Positions 1 to 7,466 of a stretch of 22,516 bases of DNA are shown here, piece after piece (the stretch's first letter is position 1; each line of letters opens with the position of its first letter). The translations under genes were made by a program, and so were the position numbers. This DNA comes from Deltaproteobacteria bacterium (GTDB taxonomy: Bacteria; Desulfobacterota; Syntrophia; Syntrophales; UBA5619), in contig JAMDBG010000042.1 of NCBI GenBank assembly GCA_023487865.1, forward strand, positions 1 to 22,516. Reading direction: 5' to 3'. A model generated the notes under the pieces. The model saw only the letters and a list, made by a program, of their open reading frames with translations, was not told the DNA's origin and did no database searches.

Positions 1-1057
1 AGCGTTCGTTTTCATCATCCACGCCGGGCGTGACCCGGAAATAACCGTCCTTGCAGTGGATCGGCTTGATGCTCTTGAGGAAGATATGCTCCATCTCCAG
101 CCCGGCCGCCAGGATCTCGGCGGTGGTCTTGCCGGTCATCGTGGCGTCGATGAGCATGTAGTTGCCGTGCGCCGGGAAGGGCTTGAGGCCGACCTGGACC
201 AGCTCCCTGGTGAAGATCTCCATCCAGCGGTTGTTGTGTTTCACCTTCGCCTCAACCTCGCCCGGATTGTCCAGGATCGCCTCGGCCGCCGCCATGGCCA
301 TCAGGCTCACGTTCCAGGGCAGGAACATGGCGTTGAAGGCCTTGACCATCTCCTCGGTCCCCACCACGTACCCGAAGCGGATGCCGGCAAAGCCGTAAGC
401 TTTGGAGAAGGTGTGGGAGAGGAAGACCTGGGGATATTTTTTGAGCAGGAAGTCCTTGGACGGGATCTCGGGATGGTAGTCCAGATAGGCCTCGTCGATG
501 CACAGGGGGATGCCCGTCTCGCAGAAACGGATCAGGTCCTTGTCGTCGATGAAGATGCCTGTCGGATTGTTGGGGTTGATGACGAGCATCAGTTTGGTCT
601 TGGGGGTGATCGCCTTGAGCATGGCGTCCGTGTCATACTGGAGATCCTCTTTGCGCAGGGGAACGGAGACCACCTTCCCGCCCGCCAGTTCCGCCCGCGG
701 CGGGAACAGCTCGAAGGTGGGCGTGGAGATGATGAACTCGTCGACGGGCTCAAGCAAGCTGCGCATCATGCAGTCGATGATCTCCGAAGAGCCGTTGCAC
801 AGGCCGATATTGTCCGGTCCGAGGTTGTGGAGCTTCCCCAGCTTGGTCCGCAGCCGCAGCATGCTGTCGGGATAACGGTTCCCGTTTTTCAGGACCTCCG
901 CCACTGCCTTGATGACCTTCTCGGAAGGGGGTAGAGGGTTTTCATTGAGCATCAGGCGGCCGTAATCCGGTTTCGCCCAGGCCTTGTCGAGTATGGCGGT
1001 GTTGTACTCCCGTGCAGTGAATAACCAAGGCACAAACCAATCTTTTAATTCTTTCAT
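1..1057 (-). CDS. HisC-like PLP-dependent aminotransferase (3' end outside window)
   Basis: This is a fold-type I aminotransferase of class I/II, closest in look to histidinol-phosphate aminotransferase; 352 codons are visible. Seen motifs: RLMLNENPLPPS near residues 34-45, NPNNPTG at 161-167, IDEAY at 187-191 (the Asp that contacts the PLP pyridine nitrogen), and HTFSKAYGFAGIRFGY at 215-230 with K219 as the predicted Schiff-base lysine. The C-terminal FRVTPG (340-345) carries the Arg that usually binds the substrate acid group; the frame is still open at the left edge, with only a short tail expected. The ATG has a good Shine-Dalgarno (AAAGGAG) a few bases upstream. It lies 58 bp downstream of the transaldolase-family gene on the same strand, so the two are probably co-transcribed. 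HisC relatives also act on other phosphorylated amines and on threonine phosphate, so histidine biosynthesis should not be assumed: no his gene is present and the neighbours are transport and sugar-cleavage genes. Family is sure, substrate unknown. Confidence 0.88.
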   Translation of the reverse strand, partial: MKELKDWFVPWLFTAREYNTAILDKAWAKPDYGRLMLNENPLPPSEKVIKAVAEVLKNGNRYPDSMLRLRTKLGKLHNLGPDNIGLCNGSSEIIDCMMRSLLEPVDEFIISTPTFELFPPRAELAGGKVVSVPLRKEDLQYDTDAMLKAITPKTKLMLVINPNNPTGIFIDDKDLIRFCETGIPLCIDEAYLDYHPEIPSKDFLLKKYPQVFLSHTFSKAYGFAGIRFGYVVGTEEMVKAFNAMFLPWNVSLMAMAAAEAILDNPGEVEAKVKHNNRWMEIFTRELVQVGLKPFPAHGNYMLIDATMTGKTTAEILAAGLEMEHIFLKSIKPIHCKDGYFRVTPGVDDENER

Positions 1058-1115
1058 TGAGCTCTCCTTTCGTAATGATAACCAGCCCAGACGAAGCGAT
1101 CATCGCCAAACGGGA

Positions 1116-2327
1116 TCATGCGTGGAGAGACGACTCCGCCAGGCATTTGTCGGCAAATTCCACCATGTCTTCTGTGGCCTTCGAGAATTGCTGCGCCGTC
1201 TTGACGAGCGATGGATGGCTGTTGTATTCGGCGCGGCTGTAGCCGTCCTCCGCGTATGCCCTTTCAAAGTAGGGGACCCTCAGGAGTTTATCCAGCACGT
1301 CCTTGGGAATCTCCCGATCGATACGCCCTTTTTCAAAGGAGATATTCTCCGGATTCGGGAAGTTGATGACCTCGTCAATGAAACTGGGCGGACAGGTGAC
1401 CACGATGTTGGCCCCTGCCTTCTCCTCGAGGTGCCATAGCTTTAGGACGCCGTCCACTTTCGGCCCCACGCGCAAAGAGCAGGAGAGCAGCTTGCTCGGG
1501 TAGTTCCTCTCTTTGATCAGCCGGTAGGCCTTCTTGAAAATCGCCAGTTCCGCCAGACGGGTATCGCCCTCGGAAAGTTCGATCCCCTTTTCCTTGGCAA
1601 AGTCCCTCAATCCCCCCAGGTCTCCATAGCGGGCCTCCATATGGGTGATCACGGACCGCCAGCGCGACAGATCGACTTTGTTCTTCCTGGCCATTTCCAG
1701 ACCCCTCTGCACGGATTTGGCGCAGTCCATGAGTTGGGACAGGACAAAGGTCAGGGTATTGTTGGTCGATATCCCCCGAGAGGTGAGGATCTCAATGACC
1801 TCGTATCCTTCCTTCGTACCGGGGATCTTGATCATCACATTGGGATTGATCGTCACCAGATCCATCGCCTGTTTTATCATGGCGTCCTTGTCGAATGCGG
1901 CCCTGGGATCCACCTGGCCTGATAAAAACCCTTCGCGGAAGTTTGTCGCTTCATAAAGCGGCAGGAACATCGCGGAACCACGCCTTACGACTTCCTTATA
2001 AAGAAGCCAGAAGAGGGACTCTTTGTCTATCCCCTTATTGCTCTTTATAATCCCCCTGGTGACCTCTTTCCAATAAGGTTCGTCATCCTTGATGGCCTGC
2101 AAAGACAGGGAAGGATTGGTCGTGACGCCGCGAAACAGAGAGGATTTGGGATCTTTCTCATTGTACATCCGGTCAAACTGCTTTTTCAGCGTCTCCTTAT
2201 CCCCCTCCTGCGCCTTGGCGAGCACCTTCCGGCACCAGTTTGCAAAAATGACGGGCGAAGAATCCCACCAGATCTCCATCCCGGGACTCGCCTTGACCAA
2301 TTCCTCCAACAGGTTGTATTCCTTCAT
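1116..2327 (-). CDS. Transaldolase-family protein, divergent, 403 aa
   Basis: A TIM-barrel protein of the transaldolase family, which moves or releases a three-carbon dihydroxyacetone unit through a lysine Schiff base. Seen: WWDSSP at 20-25 (Asp22, barrel strand 1), RGVTTNPSLSLQAI at 66-79 (the TTNPS signature), SGQVDPRAAFD at 136-146, VMIKIPGTKEG at 164-174 with K167 as predicted Schiff-base lysine, and STNNTLTFVLSQ at 187-198. The C-terminal part (about 350-400) resembles the tail of the long actinobacterial/cyanobacterial Tal branch. At 403 aa it is longer than E. coli TalB (about 317) or the 220-aa fructose-6-phosphate aldolase type. I chose the ATG at 2327 because GGGGGAA stands just before it; an upstream ATG at 2399 would run through the promoter/operator region. 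It follows the GntR gene and precedes the aminotransferase gene. No other pentose phosphate gene is nearby, so it may serve a dedicated catabolic pathway rather than central metabolism. Confidence 0.85.
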   Translation of the reverse strand: MKEYNLLEELVKASPGMEIWWDSSPVIFANWCRKVLAKAQEGDKETLKKQFDRMYNEKDPKSSLFRGVTTNPSLSLQAIKDDEPYWKEVTRGIIKSNKGIDKESLFWLLYKEVVRRGSAMFLPLYEATNFREGFLSGQVDPRAAFDKDAMIKQAMDLVTINPNVMIKIPGTKEGYEVIEILTSRGISTNNTLTFVLSQLMDCAKSVQRGLEMARKNKVDLSRWRSVITHMEARYGDLGGLRDFAKEKGIELSEGDTRLAELAIFKKAYRLIKERNYPSKLLSCSLRVGPKVDGVLKLWHLEEKAGANIVVTCPPSFIDEVINFPNPENISFEKGRIDREIPKDVLDKLLRVPYFERAYAEDGYSRAEYNSHPSLVKTAQQFSKATEDMVEFADKCLAESSLHA

Positions 2328-2367
2328 ATTTCCCCCTTGTTTAACACTTTGGTATTTGCTGTTTAGA

Positions 2368-2399
2368 TGTATATACACTCTCCTCATGACAAAAAGCAA
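2368..2399 (-). promoter_or_regulatory. Promoter with overlapping GntR-type operator before the transaldolase gene
   Basis: On the minus strand there is a -35-like TTGCTT (2394-2399), an 18-bp spacer and a -10-like TATATA (2370-2375). A perfect 10-bp palindrome, TGTATATACA (2368-2377), covers the -10. Palindromes with TGTA/TACA arms are typical of HutC-subfamily GntR repressors, and the gene directly upstream encodes such a regulator. Position over the -10 suggests repression by steric block. The hexamers are only fair matches, so the operator is better supported than the exact promoter. Confidence 0.55.
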
Positions 2400-2401
2400 G
2401 G

Positions 2402-3172
2402 TTAATCCTCATGCGGCGGATTCTCACTGATATGATAGCGGCTCAGCTCGACCTCGAAAACATACTTATCGCCCCTGTAGTACGAGTATAAAAGCTCTAC
2501 GGGGCAGTTGTTCTCGTCATAGGTCAGACTCTCCATGAAAAAAGCCGCAGTATTTTCCGGAACATTCAGGTAGGACGCGATACGGCCTTTCAGATTGACT
2601 GCACGGATGGTCTGCTCGGACCTGGCCAGGGTGATATTGAACCGTTCGTAAAGGATCTGGTACATCGAGGCGGTCAGATCCATCTGCAGAATCTCCTTGA
2701 AGGTGAAGTAGGGAAGGAAGCTTTCCTCGTAGATAAAGGGCACCTTATCGCCGGTCCGGAGGCGGCGGATGGCCACCACCTTTCCGTTCTGGCCCAAGAT
2801 CAGTTTTCTGGATACCTCCTCCTTGGCCTCTTCCGCCCCTTTCTTGATGATTTTTGTCGTCTCCCTGATCCCGAGTTCCCGCAGGTCATCACTGAAGCTG
2901 GAAATATTCTTGAGCCGATGCTTGATCGCCAGAGGGGTCTCGGCGCAGACAAAGGTTCCGAGCCCTTTTTCCTTCCGGAGTATTCCCGCTGCCGTCAATT
3001 CCGCAATGGCCTGTCTGAGGGTGTTCCTGTTGACCTGACAGATCCTGGCCAGCTCGACCTCCGACGGCAGGGCGCCGCCCTTTTCGTACCTCCCTGACTG
3101 GATCAGATCCTTTATCCAGGCGCTGATCTGTAAATATTTCGGGATGGGATTGTCCGGATCGATGATGTTCAT
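2402..3172 (-). CDS. GntR-family regulator with UTRA ligand domain (HutC subfamily)
   Basis: A 256-aa transcription factor. Residues 1-80 form the winged helix-turn-helix: IPKYLQISAWIKDLIQSG, then GALPSEVELARICQVNRNTLRQAI, then the wing GILRKEKGLGTFV. Residues about 95-245 form a UTRA effector domain, with the conserved VPFIYEESFLP segment and a C-terminal FFMESLTYDENNCPVELLYSYYRGD strand-helix pattern. UTRA domains sense small molecules, often sugar phosphates, amino acids or phosphonates. The start is 15 bp after the permease stop, with GGAG upstream, so it belongs to the transporter operon. It most likely controls the palindrome just downstream of itself (2368-2377), in front of the transaldolase gene. 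The effector is probably the transported compound or an early product; this is inference. The family call is firm. Confidence 0.9.
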   Translation of the reverse strand: MNIIDPDNPIPKYLQISAWIKDLIQSGRYEKGGALPSEVELARICQVNRNTLRQAIAELTAAGILRKEKGLGTFVCAETPLAIKHRLKNISSFSDDLRELGIRETTKIIKKGAEEAKEEVSRKLILGQNGKVVAIRRLRTGDKVPFIYEESFLPYFTFKEILQMDLTASMYQILYERFNITLARSEQTIRAVNLKGRIASYLNVPENTAAFFMESLTYDENNCPVELLYSYYRGDKYVFEVELSRYHISENPPHED

Positions 3173-3187
3173 TTGCAGAGACTCCGT

Positions 3188-4936
3188 TTATTTCGAATTG
3201 CTCATGCCCGAAAGCCCTGAACTGCCGGTGGTAACCCTCATGATCACCAGGAACATCGCGACAATAAGGACTACCACGGTGCACATGGCATTGGCGCTCG
3301 CCGTTCGGCCGTCTACATCCAGAAAGATGATCTCGATTGCGGCCAGCTTGATCTGCGCCGACACCAGAAACAGGACGGCGCTGATCGTTGTCATCGCCCG
3401 CATGAAATAGAAGGTGGCGGTGGAAAAAAAGGCGACCCTGGACAAGGGAAATACGATCTTGGTAAAGGTGGTGACGGGTCCGGCGCCCAGACTGACCGCG
3501 GCCTCTTCGACGGACTTGTCGATCTGCTTCAGATTCGCCGTTCCGGAGAGAACGCCCAGCGTGAAGTTGGCAATCACGACATTGATGATGATGATCCAGA
3601 TGGTGCCGTAAATCAGGAAGTAGGGTTTGTTGAACGCCAGAACGTATCCCAGGCCCAGAACGACCCCGGGGATGGCCGCCGGCAATACCGAGAGGGCGTA
3701 GAGAAGCTGCTCGCCCCGGGGCTTTTTCTTTTCGATGATGTAAGCGGCCACCAGAGTGATGGACGCCCCGATGACGGCCACCACCAGGGAGACCAGGAGG
3801 CTGGTCCAGATGGGGGCGTATTTGATGGCGATCATGTCGCGCAGCGGTCCCGGCTCCAGGACGTTGTTCCAGAAGGGTGTCCAGAAGGGCACACTCGCCC
3901 CGAGCGACGGAAAGTCGAAATGCTTGAAGGTCAGCGAAAAATCGTAGGGCCAGGTGTTGACGAAGGAGCCCAGGAAGACCGTCACGAACACCAGAAGGAT
4001 GCAGGCGCAGATGAATCCCGAGTAAGCGGTGAACGCCCATTTCTTCAGCGGCCGGGAAGGCTGGATGAACGGGCGGGCCTGGCCGCTGATCATGGCATAG
4101 CTCTTCCGGGTCAGGTAATAGTTGATCGCAAACGCGGTGATGGAGGGAACCAGGAGGATCACGCTGATCGTCGCCCCCAGGTCGAACCGCTGCATGCCGA
4201 AGACCTTGTTGACGATCTCCGTTGCCAGAACGGAATAATCCCCCCCGATCACCACGGGGATGCCGAAATCGGTGATGGTCAGGTTGAAGGTGAGCGCCGC
4301 GGCGCTGGCGATACCGTACTTCGCCGAAGGCAGGGTCACCCTGAAGAAGGTTTTCAGGGCCGAGGCGCCCAGGCTCTGGGCTGCCTCGTCAAGGCGCGTG
4401 TCCACCGCGGACAGGGTGGTATATAGAATGAAAAGGGCGTTGGGGAAACAGTAGAGAATCTCTCCGACGATGATCCCCGTGGCGCCGTAGATATTCCAGC
4501 TCGTGTCCAGCAGGTAGCGGGTGATGACGCCGTTGCGTCCAAACAGCAGGATGAGTGCCAGGGCCTGGATGATGGTCGGCGCAATGAGGGGCAGCGTGGA
4601 GACCATGTAGAAGAATCCCTTCCCCGGCATGGTCGTGCGGGTGAGGCCATAGGCGAACAGGAAGGCCAGCACCGTCGTGATGACCATGGTGACCGTGGAG
4701 ACGAACATGCTGTTGTAGAAGGAGCGGAATATCTTCGGCTCCGAGAAATAATCCAGATAGTTTTGCAGGCTGAACGCCCCGTCCTTGATGAAACTCAACC
4801 GGCAGATGTCCACCACCGGATAGAGCAGGAAAACGGCCAGGATGACCAGCAGAAACGTCATGATCACCCCGGTGAAGAGATTGTCGGCGGTGAACCAGGA
4901 AGAGAATCGCTTTCCGGAAGGTTGGACAGGGTTCAT
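3188..4936 (-). CDS. Fused two-domain ABC transporter permease (FbpB/PhnU/AfuB type)
   Basis: This 582-aa inner-membrane protein is a head-to-tail fusion of two BPD_transp_1 permease domains, so one polypeptide supplies both membrane halves of the transporter. Hydrophobic segments begin at 20-40 and continue at about 72-97, 110-133, 150-177 and 225-275; the second half starts near 300-325 and continues from 370 to the end, about 12 segments in all. Each half has the cytoplasmic EAA loop that docks on the ATPase: EAAQSLGASALKTFFRVTLP (184-203) and EEAAVSLGAGPVTTFTKIVFP (477-497). The ATG at 4936 overlaps the ATPase stop by 4 nt (ATGA) and has GGAGGAGGGGG upstream, which argues against the in-frame upstream start at 4984. 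Fused permeases of this form occur in ferric iron, 2-aminoethylphosphonate and hexose-phosphate (AfuB) importers; the sequence alone does not decide the ligand. Confidence 0.9.
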   Translation of the reverse strand: MNPVQPSGKRFSSWFTADNLFTGVIMTFLLVILAVFLLYPVVDICRLSFIKDGAFSLQNYLDYFSEPKIFRSFYNSMFVSTVTMVITTVLAFLFAYGLTRTTMPGKGFFYMVSTLPLIAPTIIQALALILLFGRNGVITRYLLDTSWNIYGATGIIVGEILYCFPNALFILYTTLSAVDTRLDEAAQSLGASALKTFFRVTLPSAKYGIASAAALTFNLTITDFGIPVVIGGDYSVLATEIVNKVFGMQRFDLGATISVILLVPSITAFAINYYLTRKSYAMISGQARPFIQPSRPLKKWAFTAYSGFICACILLVFVTVFLGSFVNTWPYDFSLTFKHFDFPSLGASVPFWTPFWNNVLEPGPLRDMIAIKYAPIWTSLLVSLVVAVIGASITLVAAYIIEKKKPRGEQLLYALSVLPAAIPGVVLGLGYVLAFNKPYFLIYGTIWIIIINVVIANFTLGVLSGTANLKQIDKSVEEAAVSLGAGPVTTFTKIVFPLSRVAFFSTATFYFMRAMTTISAVLFLVSAQIKLAAIEIIFLDVDGRTASANAMCTVVVLIVAMFLVIMRVTTGSSGLSGMSNSK

Positions 4937-6018
4937 TTTCCGCCCCCTCCTCCGGGAAACACCAGAAAGGATTGGGGGGAACAATAGACATAAACGTCAT
5001 CCCCCTGCTTCAGGGCGCGCTGTTCAAAATCCTTCTCGACGACGTCGGAGATGATCTCTTCCCCCTCCAGATGGATCAGAAGCCTGACAGCCGCCCCCTG
5101 AAAAACGACCACGTCGATCCGTCCGCGGACGAGATTCATCGGTTCCGCCACCTGGGGAACCGCATCTCCTTTGAAGACCTCCACATTCTCCGGACGGATG
5201 GCCAGCGAGACGGCCTCGTCGGTCCCATTGCCGTTGCTCGTCACCTTGATCTTCCTTCTGCCGATATCGACGACATCGGCCGTGCGGCGTCCTTCAAAGA
5301 AGTTGGAGGTTCCCACAAAGTCCGCTACGAAGTTGCAGCTCGGATTCTTATAGATGTCAATCGGCCGACCCACCTGACGGAACTGCCCCTTTTCCATGAC
5401 CACCACACGATCGGCAATGGATAAGGCTTCCTCCTGATCATGGGTGACATGGATCATTGTCTTTTTCAACTCCTGCTGCAGTCTCTTGATCTCGGCCCTG
5501 AGCCGAAGCCTGATTTTTGCATCGAGGGCGCTCAGAGGTTCATCAAGAAGGAGCACCTGGGGATCCGGGGCGAGGGCCCTCACCAGTGCAACCCGCTGTT
5601 GCTGACCTCCGCTCAACTGGGCCGGATAGAGCCTGCGCCAGTCGGACAGGCCGATCAGGTCGAGCATCTTGTCTACCCGTTCGGCGATGAACTTTTTCGG
5701 CATCTTTCTCATCTTCAGACCGAAGGCGATGTTCTCCTCCACGGTCATGTTCGGGAAAAGGGCGTATGACTGAAAAACAATGCCGAATTCACGCTTCTTG
5801 GGGATGAGATCGTTGATCACGCGGTCGTTGAAGATCACACTCCCGTCCGTGACGGTCTCAAATCCGGTGATCATCCGGAGGATTGTTGTTTTTCCGCAAC
5901 CGCTGGGCCCCAGGAAACAGATAAACTCCCCTTCCCGGATCTCCAGATTGACACGATCCACGGCGGTAAGATTCCCGTAGCGTTTTGTGAGATTTTCCAG
6001 CTTGAGATCTCTGCCCAT
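4933..6018 (-). CDS. ABC transporter ATP-binding protein (PotA/FbpC/PhnT type)
   Basis: A 361-aa ATPase subunit that powers the import complex at the cytoplasmic face. Seen: Walker A GPSGCGKT (37-44), Q-loop Gln83 in VFQSYALFPNMTVEEN, signature LSGGQQQRVALVRALA (135-150), Walker B VLLLDEPLSALD (155-166) and the H-loop His193 in HVTHDQEEAL. The C-terminal third (about 235-355) is a TOBE-type domain with the SLAIRPENVEVF strand. This architecture and length fit the iron/spermidine/phosphonate class (TIGR03258-like AEP transporter ATPases are similar). It starts at an ATG with GAGGATATCA upstream and is joined to the permease gene by an ATGA overlap. It is separated from the binding-protein gene by a hairpin that may lower its expression. 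Confidence 0.93.
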   Translation of the reverse strand: MGRDLKLENLTKRYGNLTAVDRVNLEIREGEFICFLGPSGCGKTTILRMITGFETVTDGSVIFNDRVINDLIPKKREFGIVFQSYALFPNMTVEENIAFGLKMRKMPKKFIAERVDKMLDLIGLSDWRRLYPAQLSGGQQQRVALVRALAPDPQVLLLDEPLSALDAKIRLRLRAEIKRLQQELKKTMIHVTHDQEEALSIADRVVVMEKGQFRQVGRPIDIYKNPSCNFVADFVGTSNFFEGRRTADVVDIGRRKIKVTSNGNGTDEAVSLAIRPENVEVFKGDAVPQVAEPMNLVRGRIDVVVFQGAAVRLLIHLEGEEIISDVVEKDFEQRALKQGDDVYVYCSPQSFLVFPGGGGGK

Positions 6019-6063
6019 TGATATCCTCGCTTAGATGTTGAGAGTTCTATACAGATCAGAATG

Positions 6064-6110
6064 AAAAAAAATGTCTTCCGGTCATCCTGCCTGCGCGGGA
6101 TGACCGGAAG
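6064..6110 (-). terminator. Perfect 13-bp hairpin with U8 tail between binding protein and ATPase genes
   Basis: On the minus strand a stem CTTCCGGTCATCC (6098-6110) pairs perfectly with GGATGACCGGAAG (6075-6087) around a 10-nt loop; three bases later comes a run of eight T (6064-6071). This has the form of an intrinsic terminator, and it lies in the 99-bp gap after the binding-protein stop. Partial termination or 3'-end protection here would give more binding protein than membrane components, a known pattern in ABC operons. The core also resembles the dispersed GTCATTCCCGCG-type palindromic repeats of proteobacteria. Confidence 0.75.
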
Positions 6111-6117
6111 GGTGTGA

Positions 6118-7125
6118 TTACTTTGAGAAGAGGCTTTCCCACTTCTTCTTGATGGCCTCACTGTTTTTGGCCTGCCAGCTGAAGTCCATCGGATAGAGTT
6201 TGATTTCGGAGAGTTTCGGCAGATCCGGACGGGAAGGAATCCCGGGAAGGGTCACACCGTGCTTGAATTTGGCATACTCTTTCATGGCGTTGTCCGTGAT
6301 GGCCCAATCCAGGAATCTCATCGCGGCCTTGGGATTTTTCGCCCCCTTGAGCAGGGCGTTGGCCTCCACTTCATATCCCGCACCCTCGATCGGGAAGACG
6401 AACTTGACGGGGAAACCCTGTTTGATCAGTTCGGCCACGACGAATTCGAAGGAAGCCCCCACGGCAAACTCCCCCGAGGCGGTCATCTTTGCCGGGCGGG
6501 ATCCGCTCTTGATGTACTGGCCGATGTTCTTGTCCAGCTTCTTCAGGAACTCCCAGCCGTCTTCCTTGCCCTCTTTCGCACCGTACATCTGGAGGATGCT
6601 GGCGATCTGGAGGAATCCCGTGCCGGAGGCCACCGGATTGGGCATGGTGACGAGCCCCTTGAATTTCGGATTAAGGAGGTCGTTCCACCCCTTGGGCATG
6701 GGCAGTCCCTTCTCCTGCATGACTTTGGTATTCACGCAAAAGGCGGCGATGTACATATCGATGCCGACATAATAATATTTGGGGTGGACAAAACGCTTCT
6801 CGAGTCTTTCCACGCCTTTGGGTTTGTAGGGCACCAGCATGCCCCGGGGAACAAATTCTTCCATGTTGGTCACGGCCCACCCCCAGACCAGATCCGCCTG
6901 TGGATTGTCTTTTTCCGCCAACATTCTTGCGCCCAGTTCTCCCGTGGAAAGGCGGATGATGTTGATCTCCAGGTCCGGCATATCCCTTCTGGCCGCCTCG
7001 AGGTATTTCACCGTTTCATCCGTCTCCAACGAAGTGTAAACCGTCACCTTCTCCGCGGCAATCGCATTGACCGCCAGACACATTGACATGATACCCACGA
7101 TGAAAAAAAGACTTGCTCGCTTCAT
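6118..7125 (-). CDS. Periplasmic substrate-binding protein, FbpA/PhnS/AfuA type
   Basis: A 335-aa class II solute-binding protein. Residues 1-24 are a Sec signal peptide (MKR, a hydrophobic stretch, then AIAA before EKVTVY). The mature protein has the VTVYTSLETDE opening and LVTMPNPVASGTGFLQI (158-174), a ligand loop typical of this family. PIEGAGYEVEANALLKGAKNP (245-265) is also family-typical. Where ferric-binding FbpA proteins carry a Tyr-Tyr iron site, this protein reads AVGASFEFVVAEL (221-233), so ferric iron is unlikely. Relatives annotated for 2-aminoethylphosphonate (PhnS-like) and sugar phosphates (AfuA) are better candidates. The start has a strong Shine-Dalgarno (AAGGAGG). It is the first gene of the transporter operon, ahead of the ATPase and fused permease. 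Family and export are sure; the ligand is not. Confidence 0.88.
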   Translation of the reverse strand: MKRASLFFIVGIMSMCLAVNAIAAEKVTVYTSLETDETVKYLEAARRDMPDLEINIIRLSTGELGARMLAEKDNPQADLVWGWAVTNMEEFVPRGMLVPYKPKGVERLEKRFVHPKYYYVGIDMYIAAFCVNTKVMQEKGLPMPKGWNDLLNPKFKGLVTMPNPVASGTGFLQIASILQMYGAKEGKEDGWEFLKKLDKNIGQYIKSGSRPAKMTASGEFAVGASFEFVVAELIKQGFPVKFVFPIEGAGYEVEANALLKGAKNPKAAMRFLDWAITDNAMKEYAKFKHGVTLPGIPSRPDLPKLSEIKLYPMDFSWQAKNSEAIKKKWESLFSK

Positions 7126-7466
7126 ACGTTTGACCTCCTTATCATGTTGACCATCTGCACTTTCCTCTCAAACCGCTGAATCCCATCCGCTAAAGTCATT
7201 GTCTGAGCAAAAGACAAGACGCTTCTTCACGATACATTTTCCCTGCACAGCAACAGGCGAATCTTGACGGAACAAGGGGGGCAAAAAGGGAGTGACAAAT
7301 TGTATTTTCGTCGGCCGGATACCAGGAGTCTGCCGAAAGATGAATCGATTGCGATCTCATTAAAGCACCCCGCAATGAGGGAAGGATGGAAATGAAAAAC
7401 TCCACGTATGACTACTTGAAAAAATCTCCAGGGTCAACCCTTTTTTTCCGGCAATCTCTTACTCTA
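7126..7466. other. Intergenic region between arn operon end and transporter operon
   Basis: About 340 bp without a convincing gene. It must hold the end of the arn transcript and the promoter of the binding-protein operon. I see a short interrupted palindrome TTGTC-N9-GACAA (7199-7217), a CTCATT/AATGAG inverted repeat (7356-7379) and a small GGGTCAACCC hairpin flanked by A- and T-runs (7418-7447). The last could be a weak terminator in either direction. No promoter with two good hexamers stands out, and no second TGTATATACA copy is present. Confidence 0.5.

Noticed and set aside
56..934. Long plus-strand open frame (292 codons) opposite the aminotransferase
   Set aside because: It mirrors the codons of a clearly real minus-strand aminotransferase with full catalytic motifs; its own translation is rich in His/Gly/Asp and shows no domain.
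1..1057. Histidine biosynthesis role for the HisC-like aminotransferase
   Set aside because: No other his gene is in view and the gene lies in a regulated transporter/transaldolase cluster, so only the family, not the pathway, is claimed.
2889..4040. Minus-strand open frame of 383 codons overlapping the permease and GntR genes
   Set aside because: Different frame from two well-supported genes, composition dominated by Arg/His/Gly, no recognisable family.
6118..7125. Ferric iron import as the role of the ABC transporter
   Set aside because: The Tyr-Tyr iron site is absent in the binding protein, and the operon partners are a transaldolase and an aminotransferase, with no iron-related gene.
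7196..7405. Small minus-strand open frame in the gap before the binding-protein gene
   Set aside because: No Shine-Dalgarno, no family resemblance, Cys-rich odd end; likely chance.
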